A DNA stretch of 64,000 nucleotides from the NCBI RefSeq assembly GCF_900129385.1, contig NZ_FQVO01000003.1:186001-250000 (forward strand), in the 5' to 3' direction. The translations under genes and the position numbers were made by a program. Position 1 is the stretch's first letter. Every line of letters begins with the position of its first letter. This DNA comes from Chryseobacterium takakiae (GTDB lineage: Bacteria > Bacteroidota > Bacteroidia > Flavobacteriales > Weeksellaceae). Positions 35,006-43,424 of this stretch are shown here, piece after piece. Under the pieces are notes generated by a model. That model was not told the origin of the DNA. It saw nothing but the letters and a program-made list of their open reading frames with translations, and ran no database searches.

Positions 35006-36955
35006 ATGGAAGAATGCTGCAGCGCAAAGCCTAAAAAAGAATACCAACGCCATGAAGGTCACAATCACGATCATTCTCATAAGACCGGAGATCAGTCTTT
35101 ATTCCGGATGTTTCTTCCTGCAATCATCTCTTTTGGATTATTATTAATAGGAATTGTTATAGCAAATTTCATTAAAGCTGAATGGTTTACCGGCTGGATT
35201 CGCCTGGTTTGGTACTTCATCGCTTATATTCCTGTTGGTCTTCCGGTTTTGAAAGAAGCGTTCGAAAGCATAAAAAACGGCGATGTGTTTTCTGAGTTTT
35301 TCTTAATGGAAATCGCCACTGTCGGCGCTTTTGCGATAGGAGAATATCCGGAAGGAGTTGCGGTAATGCTTTTTTATTCCATTGGTGAAGTCTTTCAGGG
35401 TATGGCCGTAACCAAAGCAAAAACCAATATTAAGTTGTTGCTGGATCAAAGACCTGATGAAGTTGCGGTTTTAAAAAATGGAAAGCCGGAGACGGTAAAA
35501 GCAGAAAAAGTAAACATCGGGGAAATCATTCAGCTAAAATCCGGAGAAAAATTGGGTTTGGATGGCGAACTGCTCTCTGAAACAGCATCGTTCAATACGG
35601 CTGCTTTAACGGGAGAAAGCAAGCCTGATACGAAAATGAAAGGAGATCCTGTATGGGCAGGAATGATTAATCTGAACACCATAAGCCAGGTAAAAGTTAC
35701 CGCCGCTTACAAAGATAGCAAGCTGAGTAAAATTCTTGAACTGGTGCAACATGCGACGGCTCAAAAAGCTCCGACTGAACTATTCATCCGCAAATTTGCC
35801 AGAATTTATACCCCGATTGTGGCCTTTCTTGCTATAGGAATTACTTTTCTTCCTTACTTTTTTGTTGAAAGTTATCAATTCAGGGACTGGCTGTACAGAG
35901 CTCTGATATTCCTGGTGATTTCCTGTCCGTGTGCATTGGTAATCTCCATTCCGTTGGGATATTTCGGAGGAATCGGCGCCGGAAGCCGAAACGGAATTTT
36001 ATTTAAAGGAAGTAATTTCCTCGATCTGCTGGCCAATATTCAGCATGTGGTAATGGACAAAACCGGAACGTTAACGGAAGGTGTTTTTAAAGTTCAGGAA
36101 ATTCACTTTAATGATGAATTTAATAAGAAGGAAATTTTAAATCTCGTAAATGCATTAGAAAGTAAAAGTTCACACCCTGTGGCAACTGCTATCCACGAAT
36201 ATGTGGGAGAAGTTGATCATTCTCTTCAGCTGGATAACGTAGAAGAAATTGCCGGACATGGCCTGAAAGCTACCGTTAATGGGAAACAACTCCTGGTCGG
36301 AAATCTGAAGCTGATGGATACATTTAATATCAGCTATGATATCAATGGTGAGAACATCGTGTATACGCTTATCGCAGTAGCGTATAATAAGAAGTTTGCA
36401 GGATACCTTACGATTGCAGATACGATAAAGGCTGATGCGCAGTTGGCGGTCAACAAATTGAAAGCTCTGCATGTAAAAACGACAATGCTCAGTGGTGATA
36501 AAGCTTCAGTGGTGATGCATGTGGCAAACCAGTTAGGAATTGCTAATGCATACGGTGATCTGCTGCCGGAAGATAAAGTCAACAAAGTCAAAGATATAAA
36601 AGCAAGGAAAGAAACCGTTGCTTTTGTAGGCGACGGCGTAAATGATGCTCCCGTTATCGCATTAAGCGATGTCGGAATTGCGATGGGCGGATTGGGAAGT
36701 GATGCGACGATTGAAACTGCGGATATCGTTATCCAGGATGATATGCCGGGTAAAATCCCGATGGCCATTAACATTGGAAAACAGACAAAGAAAATCGTGT
36801 GGCAAAATATTATTCTGGCATTTTCCATTAAAGCAGTTGTTCTTATTCTCGGAGCAGGAGGTTTGGCAACCATGTGGGAAGCCGTTTTCGCCGACGTCGG
36901 AGTCGCTTTACTCGCTATTCTGAATGCGGTAAGAATCCAGAGAATGAAATTCTAA
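35006..36955 (+). CDS. Heavy-metal P1B-type ATPase, predicted Zn/Cd exporter
   Basis: A 649-residue inner-membrane metal pump. There is no N-terminal HMA domain; instead residues 4-25 hold CC and a His-rich stretch (RHEGHNHDHSH) likely to bind metal. Other marks are TGES (202-205), the transmembrane CPC motif (307-309), phosphorylated D351 in DKTGT, and GDGVNDAP. In the last helices, AFSIKAVV and FADVGVAL carry the lysine and DxG that mark the P1B-2 (Zn/Cd/Pb) subgroup. It probably shares control with the Fur-family gene just upstream. Direction of transport is inferred as export. Confidence 0.9.
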   Translation: MEECCSAKPKKEYQRHEGHNHDHSHKTGDQSLFRMFLPAIISFGLLLIGIVIANFIKAEWFTGWIRLVWYFIAYIPVGLPVLKEAFESIKNGDVFSEFFLMEIATVGAFAIGEYPEGVAVMLFYSIGEVFQGMAVTKAKTNIKLLLDQRPDEVAVLKNGKPETVKAEKVNIGEIIQLKSGEKLGLDGELLSETASFNTAALTGESKPDTKMKGDPVWAGMINLNTISQVKVTAAYKDSKLSKILELVQHATAQKAPTELFIRKFARIYTPIVAFLAIGITFLPYFFVESYQFRDWLYRALIFLVISCPCALVISIPLGYFGGIGAGSRNGILFKGSNFLDLLANIQHVVMDKTGTLTEGVFKVQEIHFNDEFNKKEILNLVNALESKSSHPVATAIHEYVGEVDHSLQLDNVEEIAGHGLKATVNGKQLLVGNLKLMDTFNISYDINGENIVYTLIAVAYNKKFAGYLTIADTIKADAQLAVNKLKALHVKTTMLSGDKASVVMHVANQLGIANAYGDLLPEDKVNKVKDIKARKETVAFVGDGVNDAPVIALSDVGIAMGGLGSDATIETADIVIQDDMPGKIPMAINIGKQTKKIVWQNIILAFSIKAVVLILGAGGLATMWEAVFADVGVALLAILNAVRIQRMKF

Positions 36956-37321
36956 AAATAATTATCTGTGAAAATCGATGGTTTCATGATCAAATAATAA
37001 TCAGCTTTATCAGCAAAATCTGCGGGAGATAAAGTTTCCCGCAGATTTTCACAAATTACACAGATTCTTTTAAGTTTCATAATAACTATTTTTATTCATC
37101 TGGGAAATCAGTGCAATCCGTGTTTAAGAATATAAAAACTCCCATAGCTTTCACAATTTCCGTAGGTTTTTAATGCTTTAAATTATTTATCCTAAGCATT
37201 ATTATTTGAGAAATCTGTGCGAAACTAAAGCGTACAGTTAACAGTTGCCACAACTGACTTTCATCATAATCTATCCTAAATACAAAATTTCATTAGTATA
37301 TTTGTAACACAGAATATATCA
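36956..37321. repeat. Intergenic region with palindromic repeat element
   Basis: The stretch holds a strong hairpin: AAAATCTGCGGGA (37015-37027) pairs over 13 bases with TCCCGCAGATTTT (37037-37049). It can serve as the terminator for the P-type ATPase gene. Directly after it come ACACAGATTC, then AATCAGTGCAATCCGTG near 37110-37125 and ATCTGTGCGAAAC near 37210, the vocabulary of a dispersed repeat common between genes in Flavobacteriia. At the right end TATATTTG (37297-37304) is a good -7 box for the small cysteine protein gene. No gene is seen. Confidence 0.6.
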
Positions 37322-37684
37322 TTGAAGTTTCTTATTTCCATATTTATCATTTTTACGATTGCATTACGTCCTGTTTTGCCTTTGATTAATTATGCCGTTA
37401 ATTATGAGTACATCGTAAAAAACCTTTGTGAAAACAGAAATATCCCTCAGTCTACCTGTAAAGGAAAATGTTATGTCGCCAAAGAAATGGCAAAAACGGA
37501 AAAGCAGTCCAATACCAATCAGACGATAAAGATTTCAGGATTGGATGTTTTTATTTCTCATGAAGTTCTTTCCTTTTCAGATAACAATCTGTTTGACGTT
37601 TTAAACAAAAAATCAGAATCGGATTACCTTAATTTCCATACTTCAGAATATTTTTCCAAAATATTCCATCCACCTTTAGCATAA
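37322..37684 (+). CDS. Small cysteine-motif membrane/exported protein, paralogue A
   Basis: A 120-residue protein of unknown function. The N-terminus is a hydrophobic anchor or signal (MKFLISIFIIFTIALRPVLP), then comes NYAVNYEY, and three cysteines C36, C46 and C50 in the pattern C-x9-C-x-GKC-Y, followed by KEMAK; the C-terminus reads IFHPPLA. It aligns without gaps over the first 58 residues with the gene at 39656, all three cysteines coinciding. The start is TTG (37322), supported by that alignment and by the -7 box at 37297-37304. It is the first gene of a metal/redox cluster, so metal binding is a reasonable guess. Confidence 0.75.
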   Translation: MKFLISIFIIFTIALRPVLPLINYAVNYEYIVKNLCENRNIPQSTCKGKCYVAKEMAKTEKQSNTNQTIKISGLDVFISHEVLSFSDNNLFDVLNKKSESDYLNFHTSEYFSKIFHPPLA

Positions 37685-37913
37685 ACGGTTAAACAAATTT
37701 ATATTCACTTTAACCCTTAAGAATTAATTTAGTTTTAAGACTGTTAGGAAATCGCTTACATTTAAGCTGAAGGCTTACAAATCTGTATGATTTCTTAATT
37801 AAACTTAACTCCTTCAATATTCTTAATGGTTCAGAAGCTCTTTATAATATTAAATTTAGTTTAAAAATCAACCTTTTTTTTCTAATACAAGTATTAATTT
37901 CAATTTAAATAAA

Positions 37914-38189
37914 ATGAAATCAAAAGTTATTTTAACGGCATTATTGTCTGTTTCCCTTATGGCCTGTGCCCAGGAAACGCCTAAAGTAAAGCATAAAAAA
38001 GCAAAGACCGCGGCAAAGGCTGATGCAAAACCGGTAAAATTTGCCAATGCGGTAGACCCGATCTGCAATATGCCCACCGAAGCCGATATGAAGGATACGG
38101 CAGTGTATAAAAATAAAACGTACGGTTTTTGCAGTGCGTATTGCAAAGATGAATTCAAAAAGAACCCTGAGAAATATGTCCAGAAATAA
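37914..38189 (+). CDS. YHS-domain lipoprotein
   Basis: A 91-residue protein. The N-terminal signal ends in the lipobox LMAC with lipidated C18, then a Lys/Ala-rich linker (residues 24-40) leads to a YHS domain: DPICNMP with C51, a KNKTYGFCSAYC segment with C73 and C77, and the closing EFKKNPEKYV. YHS domains are small metal-binding modules common beside copper and heavy-metal transporters. Its end overlaps the SCO gene by 14 bases, so the two are translationally linked. A periplasmic copper carrier role is inferred. Confidence 0.85.
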   Translation: MKSKVILTALLSVSLMACAQETPKVKHKKAKTAAKADAKPVKFANAVDPICNMPTEADMKDTAVYKNKTYGFCSAYCKDEFKKNPEKYVQK

Positions 38190-38856
38190 AAAGCCCCATA
38201 ACTCCAAAAGCAAAGTAATTGTTCCGATTGCGGTTCTTGCTTTACTTTTCCTGGGGATCGGTGTTGGAATGGGCTATTTCAAAAAAAATCTGTATACGGT
38301 GATGAAGGTTCCGGATTTTCAGCTGACCGATCAGAATAATAAAAAAATCACCAATAAGGATATGTTGGGTAAAGTATATCTGGTGGAATTTTTCTTCAGC
38401 AAATGTCCTACGATTTGTCCGGTTATGAATACCAATATGAGAGCCATTGAAGATGAAATCAACAGTCCCGATTTCGGAATCATCTCCATAAGCATTGATC
38501 CTGAAAATGATACGCCGCAAACTTTGAAAGAGCACGCCGACAGAATCGGGGCAAAATCTCCGAACTGGCATTTTCTTACGGGAGACAGAGATTACATCGG
38601 GAAACTGGCAGATCAGTTCAATATTTATGTCGGAGATAAAGAAGACGAAAGCGAAAGCCTGAACCACAGCGGAATGATTGCCCTCGTAGATAAAGAAGGA
38701 AACCTCCGTTGCCGATATAATAAAGACAACATACCGATTTTATATTATTCAGGATTAAATTATGAAGATCCGGAAGGAAAAATACCCAAACTCAATGGGA
38801 AATACCATCCCGACAGAGAAATATTAATCGAAGATATTAAAAAATTGTTGAAATAG
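38176..38856 (+). CDS. SCO1/SenC family copper-binding thioredoxin-fold protein
   Basis: A 226-residue membrane-anchored periplasmic protein that in its family delivers copper to the CuA site of cytochrome oxidase or handles thiol redox. There is one N-terminal membrane helix (about 14-33), then the thioredoxin-like domain with the copper motif C77-PTI-C81 and the conserved H164 in LNHSGM. I use ATG 38176, inside the end of the YHS gene; an upstream GTG (38134) would add 14 residues of non-membrane sequence and is less likely. Overlap with the YHS gene suggests that they act together. Confidence 0.9.
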   Translation: MSRNKKPHNSKSKVIVPIAVLALLFLGIGVGMGYFKKNLYTVMKVPDFQLTDQNNKKITNKDMLGKVYLVEFFFSKCPTICPVMNTNMRAIEDEINSPDFGIISISIDPENDTPQTLKEHADRIGAKSPNWHFLTGDRDYIGKLADQFNIYVGDKEDESESLNHSGMIALVDKEGNLRCRYNKDNIPILYYSGLNYEDPEGKIPKLNGKYHPDREILIEDIKKLLK

Positions 38857-38945
38857 AGGTTTGGAAGATGGAAGATGGAAGTTAGAGGCTGGAGGTTTTA
38901 TGCAGCATGTAAAAGAACTTCAACCTTCCATCACCCATCTCCCAG
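38857..38945. repeat. Imperfect inverted repeat between SCO and SOD genes
   Basis: A purine-rich left arm with GGAAGATGGAAGATGGAAG (38865-38883) faces a pyrimidine-rich right arm with CTTCCATCACCCATCTCCCAGCC, around a centre reading TATGCAGCATGTAAA. The arms pair imperfectly over about 30 bases. The composition and the ATGCAGCAT centre match a dispersed element of Chryseobacterium-type genomes as I remember it. It is not coding. Confidence 0.6.
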
Positions 38946-38976
38946 CCAAAATAAAAACCACATAAAATAAAAAAGT

Positions 38977-39651
38977 ATGAAAATTATGAAAATTGCTGCT
39001 TTAAGTGCAGTATTTGCGGCGCAGTTTGCGATAGCTCAGTTTAAACAGACTCCACTTCCGTATGCTTACAATGCGTTGGAAGGAAACATCGATGCGCAGA
39101 CCATGGAAATCCACTATTCCAAGCATGCGGCAGCGTATGTTGCGAATTTGAATAAGGCAATTGCAGGAACGCCTCAGGAAAAACAGACCTTATTCGAGAT
39201 CATGTCCAATGCTTCAAAATTACCGGCTGCTGTAAGAAATAATGCAGGAGGTCATTACAACCATGAATTGTTCTGGACTGTTTTAACACCTGAAAAAAAC
39301 ACACAACCTTCAGCAAAACTGACAAAAGCAATTAATGATGCTTTTGGAAGCATGGATGCTTTTAAAGCAAAGATGGCAAAAGCCGGAGCCAACCGTTTCG
39401 GATCAGGATGGGCATGGCTTTCTGTGGATAAGAGCGGAAAATTATTTGTTTCTTCAACACCCAATCAGGATAATCCTTTAATGGATGTGGTAGAAGAAAA
39501 AGGAACGCCTATTTTCGGGATCGATGTCTGGGAACACGCGTATTATCTGAAATATCAGAATAAAAGAGCAGATTATTTAACGGCGATCTGGAATGTAACC
39601 AACTGGAAAGAAATCAGCAGAAGATACGAAGAAGCCATCAGCAAAAAATAA
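38977..39651 (+). CDS. Exported Fe/Mn superoxide dismutase
   Basis: Removes superoxide. It has 224 residues including an N-terminal signal peptide (MKIMKIAALSAVFAAQFAIA), which implies a periplasmic enzyme; most Fe/Mn superoxide dismutases are cytoplasmic. The four metal ligands are H46 (MEIHYSKH), H96 (GGHYNHELFW), D183 and H187 (DVWEHAYY). The NQDNPLMD stretch follows the Mn/cambialistic pattern, but metal choice is not certain. It is followed after 4 bases by the second small cysteine protein, placing it within the metal/redox cluster. Confidence 0.93.
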   Translation: MKIMKIAALSAVFAAQFAIAQFKQTPLPYAYNALEGNIDAQTMEIHYSKHAAAYVANLNKAIAGTPQEKQTLFEIMSNASKLPAAVRNNAGGHYNHELFWTVLTPEKNTQPSAKLTKAINDAFGSMDAFKAKMAKAGANRFGSGWAWLSVDKSGKLFVSSTPNQDNPLMDVVEEKGTPIFGIDVWEHAYYLKYQNKRADYLTAIWNVTNWKEISRRYEEAISKK

Positions 39652-39655
39652 TCCA

Positions 39656-40024
39656 ATGAACTTAATTTGCAGCATATTTCTCACCTTATTTGTGGTATTC
39701 AGACCTCTGGTGCCATTGGTGGAATATGCTGTAAATTATGATTACATCTCCGAAGTATTGTGTGTCAACAAAAGCAATCCCGAAATTCACTGTAACGGAA
39801 AATGTTACCTGAGTAAAGAAATTGCCAAAACCAATGACACGGATTCTTCCCCTTTAAACAAAACAAAAAATTCAGGACAGAAACTTCTTGATATATACGT
39901 ACTCCCTGAAATCACCAAAATCCATACAACAGAAAACGTATTCTTTTCAAACGCTCATTTTCTGTACGAAACCGCGTATTCCTTTCTGTTTTTAAAATCT
40001 ATTTTCAGACCACCGGTTTTTTAG
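39656..40024 (+). CDS. Small cysteine-motif membrane/exported protein, paralogue B
   Basis: A 122-residue paralogue of the gene at 37322. It begins with a hydrophobic segment ending RPLVPLVEYAVNYDY and has cysteines C36, C46 and C50 at exactly the same positions (C-x9-C-x-GKC-Y), then LSKEIAK, and ends IFRPPVF. The start is ATG, 4 bases after the superoxide dismutase stop. No known domain is recognised. The three fixed cysteines in an exported protein within a copper-linked cluster suggest a metal or redox role. Confidence 0.8.
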   Translation: MNLICSIFLTLFVVFRPLVPLVEYAVNYDYISEVLCVNKSNPEIHCNGKCYLSKEIAKTNDTDSSPLNKTKNSGQKLLDIYVLPEITKIHTTENVFFSNAHFLYETAYSFLFLKSIFRPPVF

Positions 40025-40029
40025 TGCAT

Positions 40030-40185
40030 CATTTTATCATTTTGGGCGATCCCCTTTCCCTGGCTTTTCCGGCTGCACGGGTCGGGCTGTCCGCTCATAT
40101 CTTTTTTTTAGATTCTTCCTTACGTCAGAATCCAAAAAAAAGGATAACCGCTTCCATCCCTATCGCGATGGGGCACATCAATATA
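40030..40185. repeat. Likely dispersed repeat element upstream of the mbnP-like gene
   Basis: The 182-base gap is unusually GC-rich for this genome, with CGATCCCCTTTCCC, GGGTCGGGCTGTCCGCT and a later GGATAACCGCTTCCATCCC. This word order matches a family of repeats seen between genes in Flavobacteriia. It contains no start codon in a useful frame for the following gene apart from the ATG at 40207. Confidence 0.5.
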
Positions 40186-40206
40186 TTTATCACTAAAAAA
40201 TCAACA

Positions 40207-41034
40207 ATGAAAATTTATAAATTTTTATCATTATTCTTTATTGCATTTACTTTATTCACCCTTTCATCATGCGGAACCAGCGACGATGATGAAGCTACAG
40301 ATTCCATTCCCGGAAACCTTCAGCTAAAATTCGAAAACGGATTCAATAATTTGGGAGACATTGTGCTGAACCAAATCACACAAACTTCCGTTAACGGACA
40401 AAAACATCAGTTTTCCACCCTGAAATATGTAATCAGCAACATCACTTTAATTGATGAAAACGGAAGAGAGTTCAAATACCATTACAACGACCCGGATAAA
40501 GGTGCTTACATCGTAGATCAGGCAGAAGCCGTTGCCGGAATTAATTACATCAACCTGAAAGAAATTCCTAAAAACAATTACAAAAAAGTAAGAATCGGTT
40601 TAGGAATCAGTCAGTCAGCTTATCTTTTGGGACAGAACGGGCAGGGAATTTTCTGGCAGAAAGCAAAAACCGCAGGAATGGCCTGGTCCTGGGCTGCCGG
40701 ATATATCTTTATAAAGTTGGAAGGCAGATACGGAACGTCTTCAGCCACAACAGAATTCATGAATCACTGCGGAAATATGGGCAATACTTCAGCCAACAAT
40801 ACTCCGGATCTGTACCGGGAAATTACCCTTGATTTTCCTACAACGGCGAGAGTTTCAAAAGAAATTACCCCATCCGTTCATATTCTGGCAGATTTTAACC
40901 AATATCTGAGCGGACAAACTGCTTTAACATTGGACAGTTCCAACGATATGGCAATGGGGTCGAGCCCGCATCTGGTGAATGTGACGAACAATATTTCACA
41001 AATGTTTAAAGTAGATCACGTTCACAATGATTAA
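40207..41034 (+). CDS. MbnP-family copper-associated lipoprotein
   Basis: A 275-residue predicted lipoprotein (lipobox LSSC, C22). It carries the MbnP pattern: LQLKFENGFN at the start of the domain, LKYVISNITL (72-81), KVRIGLGIS, the tryptophan-rich MAWSWAAGYIFIKLEG (W160 and W162) and a His-ended C-terminus (KVDHVHND). MbnP proteins bind copper in the periplasm, and a partner dihaem enzyme, MbnH, oxidises a tryptophan to form the site. An MbnH-like gene overlaps the end of this one by 8 bases. I use ATG 40207; a longer frame runs back through the intergenic repeat. Confidence 0.85.
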   Translation: MKIYKFLSLFFIAFTLFTLSSCGTSDDDEATDSIPGNLQLKFENGFNNLGDIVLNQITQTSVNGQKHQFSTLKYVISNITLIDENGREFKYHYNDPDKGAYIVDQAEAVAGINYINLKEIPKNNYKKVRIGLGISQSAYLLGQNGQGIFWQKAKTAGMAWSWAAGYIFIKLEGRYGTSSATTEFMNHCGNMGNTSANNTPDLYREITLDFPTTARVSKEITPSVHILADFNQYLSGQTALTLDSSNDMAMGSSPHLVNVTNNISQMFKVDHVHND

Positions 41035-42103
41035 TTTTTTCCTACAATCCAAAAGAGGGCAATTCTACTTTCTATGGATTTTCCTGTTTTTTGCTGCTGT
41101 TGTAATAGTGTCATGCACCGACGATGAGGTTATTGAACCTTTGCCCAGAGATGAAGCATATCGTCTTGACAAACCATCCGGATTTCCGGAAATAACTTTT
41201 GATAGTACAGGAAACCCCATTACTGTAAATGGAGTGGCATTGGGGAAAAAACTTTTCTATGAAGGAAAATTATCGAGAAATAATACCATTTCATGCGGAT
41301 TTTGTCACATTCAGGAATTTGCTTTTACCCATCACGGTCATACCGTAAGTCATGGAATTGATGACCGGTTGGGAATGCGTAACGCACCGCCGATACAGAA
41401 TATGGCGTTTCTTAAAAATTATACTTGGGACGGGGTCAGCCACAATTTGGACGAAAGATCCTTGGTTCCTATTACAACCGATTTTGAGATGGACAGCTCT
41501 CTTCCTGAAGCGGTAGGGAAACTGAAGACAGATACAAATTATAAGAAAATGTTTAAAGCAGCATTCGGCGACGAAAACATTACCGGGGAAAGAATTCTCA
41601 AAGCCATTTCCCAGTTTATGGCCACCATGGTTTCCGCGGATTCAAAATATGACCGGATGAAAAAAGGAAATGCTGTTTTCACTGCGGAAGAAAATCAGGG
41701 AATGGCTCTGTTTCAGAATAAATGTGCATCTTGTCATTCGGGAGACTTATTTACTGATGAAAGCTACCGAAACACGGGAATGTATTACAATCCGCAGTTG
41801 GACGACAGAGGAAGATACCGGGTAACGCTGGATTGGAATGACAATATGAAATTCCGGGTTCCAAGTTTAAGAAATATAGAATATACTGCACCGTATATGC
41901 ACGATGGAAGATTTTACAGCTTAGAAGCGGTGATGAATTTTTATTCTGAAAATGTAGAAAACCAACACAATCTGGATCCGTTGCTAAAACAAAACGGACA
42001 CCTCGGAATTCCAATGACAACCTCGGAAAAACAGAATATCATCGCATTTCTGAAAACGCTAAGCGATAAAACTTTTATAACCAACCCAAAATTTGCAGAA
42101 TAA
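41027..42103 (+). CDS. Dihaem cytochrome c peroxidase, MbnH/MauG-like
   Basis: A 358-residue periplasmic lipoprotein (VIVSC lipobox, C30) with two c-type haem sites, CGFCH (90-94) and CASCH (233-237), the usual pattern of bacterial dihaem peroxidases. Its overlap with the mbnP-like gene by 8 bases makes a role as MbnH, modifying MbnP tryptophan, more likely than plain peroxide removal. The next gene begins 7 bases downstream. Haem attachment requires a cytochrome c maturation system, not seen in this window. Confidence 0.9.
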   Translation: MINFFLQSKRGQFYFLWIFLFFAAVVIVSCTDDEVIEPLPRDEAYRLDKPSGFPEITFDSTGNPITVNGVALGKKLFYEGKLSRNNTISCGFCHIQEFAFTHHGHTVSHGIDDRLGMRNAPPIQNMAFLKNYTWDGVSHNLDERSLVPITTDFEMDSSLPEAVGKLKTDTNYKKMFKAAFGDENITGERILKAISQFMATMVSADSKYDRMKKGNAVFTAEENQGMALFQNKCASCHSGDLFTDESYRNTGMYYNPQLDDRGRYRVTLDWNDNMKFRVPSLRNIEYTAPYMHDGRFYSLEAVMNFYSENVENQHNLDPLLKQNGHLGIPMTTSEKQNIIAFLKTLSDKTFITNPKFAE

Positions 42104-42110
42104 TAAAGTT

Positions 42111-43052
42111 ATGAAGAAGATATTTTTAGCATTGGGTTTAGCAGGGTGTTTTTGTAGTCAGGCAAGAGAAATCCATGACAGTTTATTTATTACTAAAGAA
42201 ATCACTCCAATGTTCTTTGATGATTGTGACGCTTGTGGCTGCGCCGCAGGAAACGGTTCTTCCGGTTTTGAATCTTTACTGAATCCTCAGTTTATCGGCG
42301 TTAAATATTTTGCACAGCATTACAGAGCGAAAGAAAACTTATTTGTCAGGGATCTTACTCAGGATCAGTATTTCAATACGGTTCAGCTTTGGGGAAAAAT
42401 TCCGGTTACTAAAAATGTAAGTGTGTATGCCAATATTCCGTTTCAGTTCCACACCAAGAAAACGTTACAGGGAGATATCAGGATTGAAGGAATCGGGGAT
42501 GCGAATGTGATGGGAATCTACCAAATCATCGATTCCAAAGGTTCTTCTCACCAACTGAACGGTGGTTTCGGAGTGAAGATCCCGATCGGAAAATTCGATG
42601 AAAAAGGAATCACCGGAGTAAATCCGAGTTTTCAGCTCGGAACAGGAAGCTGGGATTATCAAATGGTTTTGAATTATAAATTTCAGAAAGATAAACTGGC
42701 GGTGCTGCTGAACACAGATTATACTTTGAAAACTGAAAACAAAAAGCATTACCGTTTCGGAAACCAGTGGAATTATGCGGCAGCAGGTTTTTACAGGTTC
42801 TGGAAAAACGAAAACAGCATTCTTTCCGGGAAATTCGGAATGCAGGGTGAAGTTTACAACTGGAACAGGCAGTTTGGAGAAGTAATGCCCAAAACCGCAG
42901 GAAGTGCTTTGTACGGAAAGCTTGGTTTTGAAGCTTCTTATAAAAGATTCAGTTTGGGAAGTGAAGTAATGCTTCCTGCTTATACGAATCTTGCCGGAGG
43001 AGACATCGAAGCCAGATCACGGTTCAGTATTTTTGTGAATTTTGGAATTTAA
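42111..43052 (+). CDS. Outer-membrane beta-barrel protein with CxxCxC N-terminus, MbnP/MbnH-linked
   Basis: A 313-residue protein with signal peptide MKKIFLALGLAGCFCSQA. The mature N-terminus carries FFDDCDACGCAAG with C39, C42 and C44, followed by a beta-barrel-like region ending in RFSIFVNFGI, similar to transporter or MetA-type barrels. I start at ATG 42111; the open frame begins at a TTG (42093). Position right after the MbnH-like gene suggests the three form a unit, with the barrel perhaps moving copper or a copper ligand. The cysteine cluster is a plausible metal site. Function is inferred from context. Confidence 0.75.
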   Translation: MKKIFLALGLAGCFCSQAREIHDSLFITKEITPMFFDDCDACGCAAGNGSSGFESLLNPQFIGVKYFAQHYRAKENLFVRDLTQDQYFNTVQLWGKIPVTKNVSVYANIPFQFHTKKTLQGDIRIEGIGDANVMGIYQIIDSKGSSHQLNGGFGVKIPIGKFDEKGITGVNPSFQLGTGSWDYQMVLNYKFQKDKLAVLLNTDYTLKTENKKHYRFGNQWNYAAAGFYRFWKNENSILSGKFGMQGEVYNWNRQFGEVMPKTAGSALYGKLGFEASYKRFSLGSEVMLPAYTNLAGGDIEARSRFSIFVNFGI

Positions 43053-43070
43053 TTAAAATATTAATTTACA

Positions 43071-43100
43071 TAAAACCTTCATCGCATGGTGAAGGTTTTA
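43071..43100 (+). terminator. Terminator closing the metal/redox cluster
   Basis: TAAAACCTTCA (43071-43081) pairs with TGAAGGTTTTA (43090-43100) around TCGCATGG; the T-rich right arm follows. Confidence 0.8.
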
Positions 43101-43177
43101 TTATATCGTAACTCAATAAATAAAACCGGTTATCAAGTAAATAAAAAAAGAGACTCAAAACCGAATCTCTTTTAAAG

Positions 43178-43249
43178 TAGCCCGTAGGGGAATCGAACCC
43201 CTCTTACCAGAATGAAAATCTGAGGTCCTAACCGATAGACGAACGGGCC
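43178..43249 (-). tRNA. tRNA-Glu (TTC)
   Basis: A 72-base cloverleaf on the minus strand: acceptor GGCCCGT pairs with ACGGGCT before A73, anticodon stem TCAGA/TCTGG with loop TTTTCAT gives anticodon TTC, and the T arm has GGTTCGATTCC. CCA is not encoded. Confidence 0.95.
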
Positions 43250-43341
43250 AGCTATCTTCTACTGTTACCAGTATGTTAGTTTTTGTTTTTATAAGTTTCA
43301 ACTCTTATTAATTACCAGGTTAGAGTAGTAATTAAGTTTTG

Positions 43342-43413
43342 TAGCCCGTAGGGGAATCGAACCCCTCTTACCAGAATGAAAATCTGAGGTCCTAACCGAT
43401 AGACGAACGGGCC
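43342..43413 (-). tRNA. tRNA-Glu (TTC), second identical copy
   Basis: The same 72-base sequence as the tRNA at 43178-43249, on the minus strand, 92 bases away. It lies 11 bases downstream of the rpsT stop, so it may be processed from the rpsT transcript. Confidence 0.95.
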
Positions 43414-43424
43414 AACTATACTTA

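Noticed and set aside
40024-40206. N-terminal extension of the MbnP-like protein
   Set aside because: The 61 extra codons run through a GC-rich repeat element and would bury the lipoprotein signal that starts at 40207.
43342-43413. Duplicate tRNA-Glu as an assembly artefact
   Set aside because: Flanking sequences of the two identical copies differ completely, so they are two real loci.
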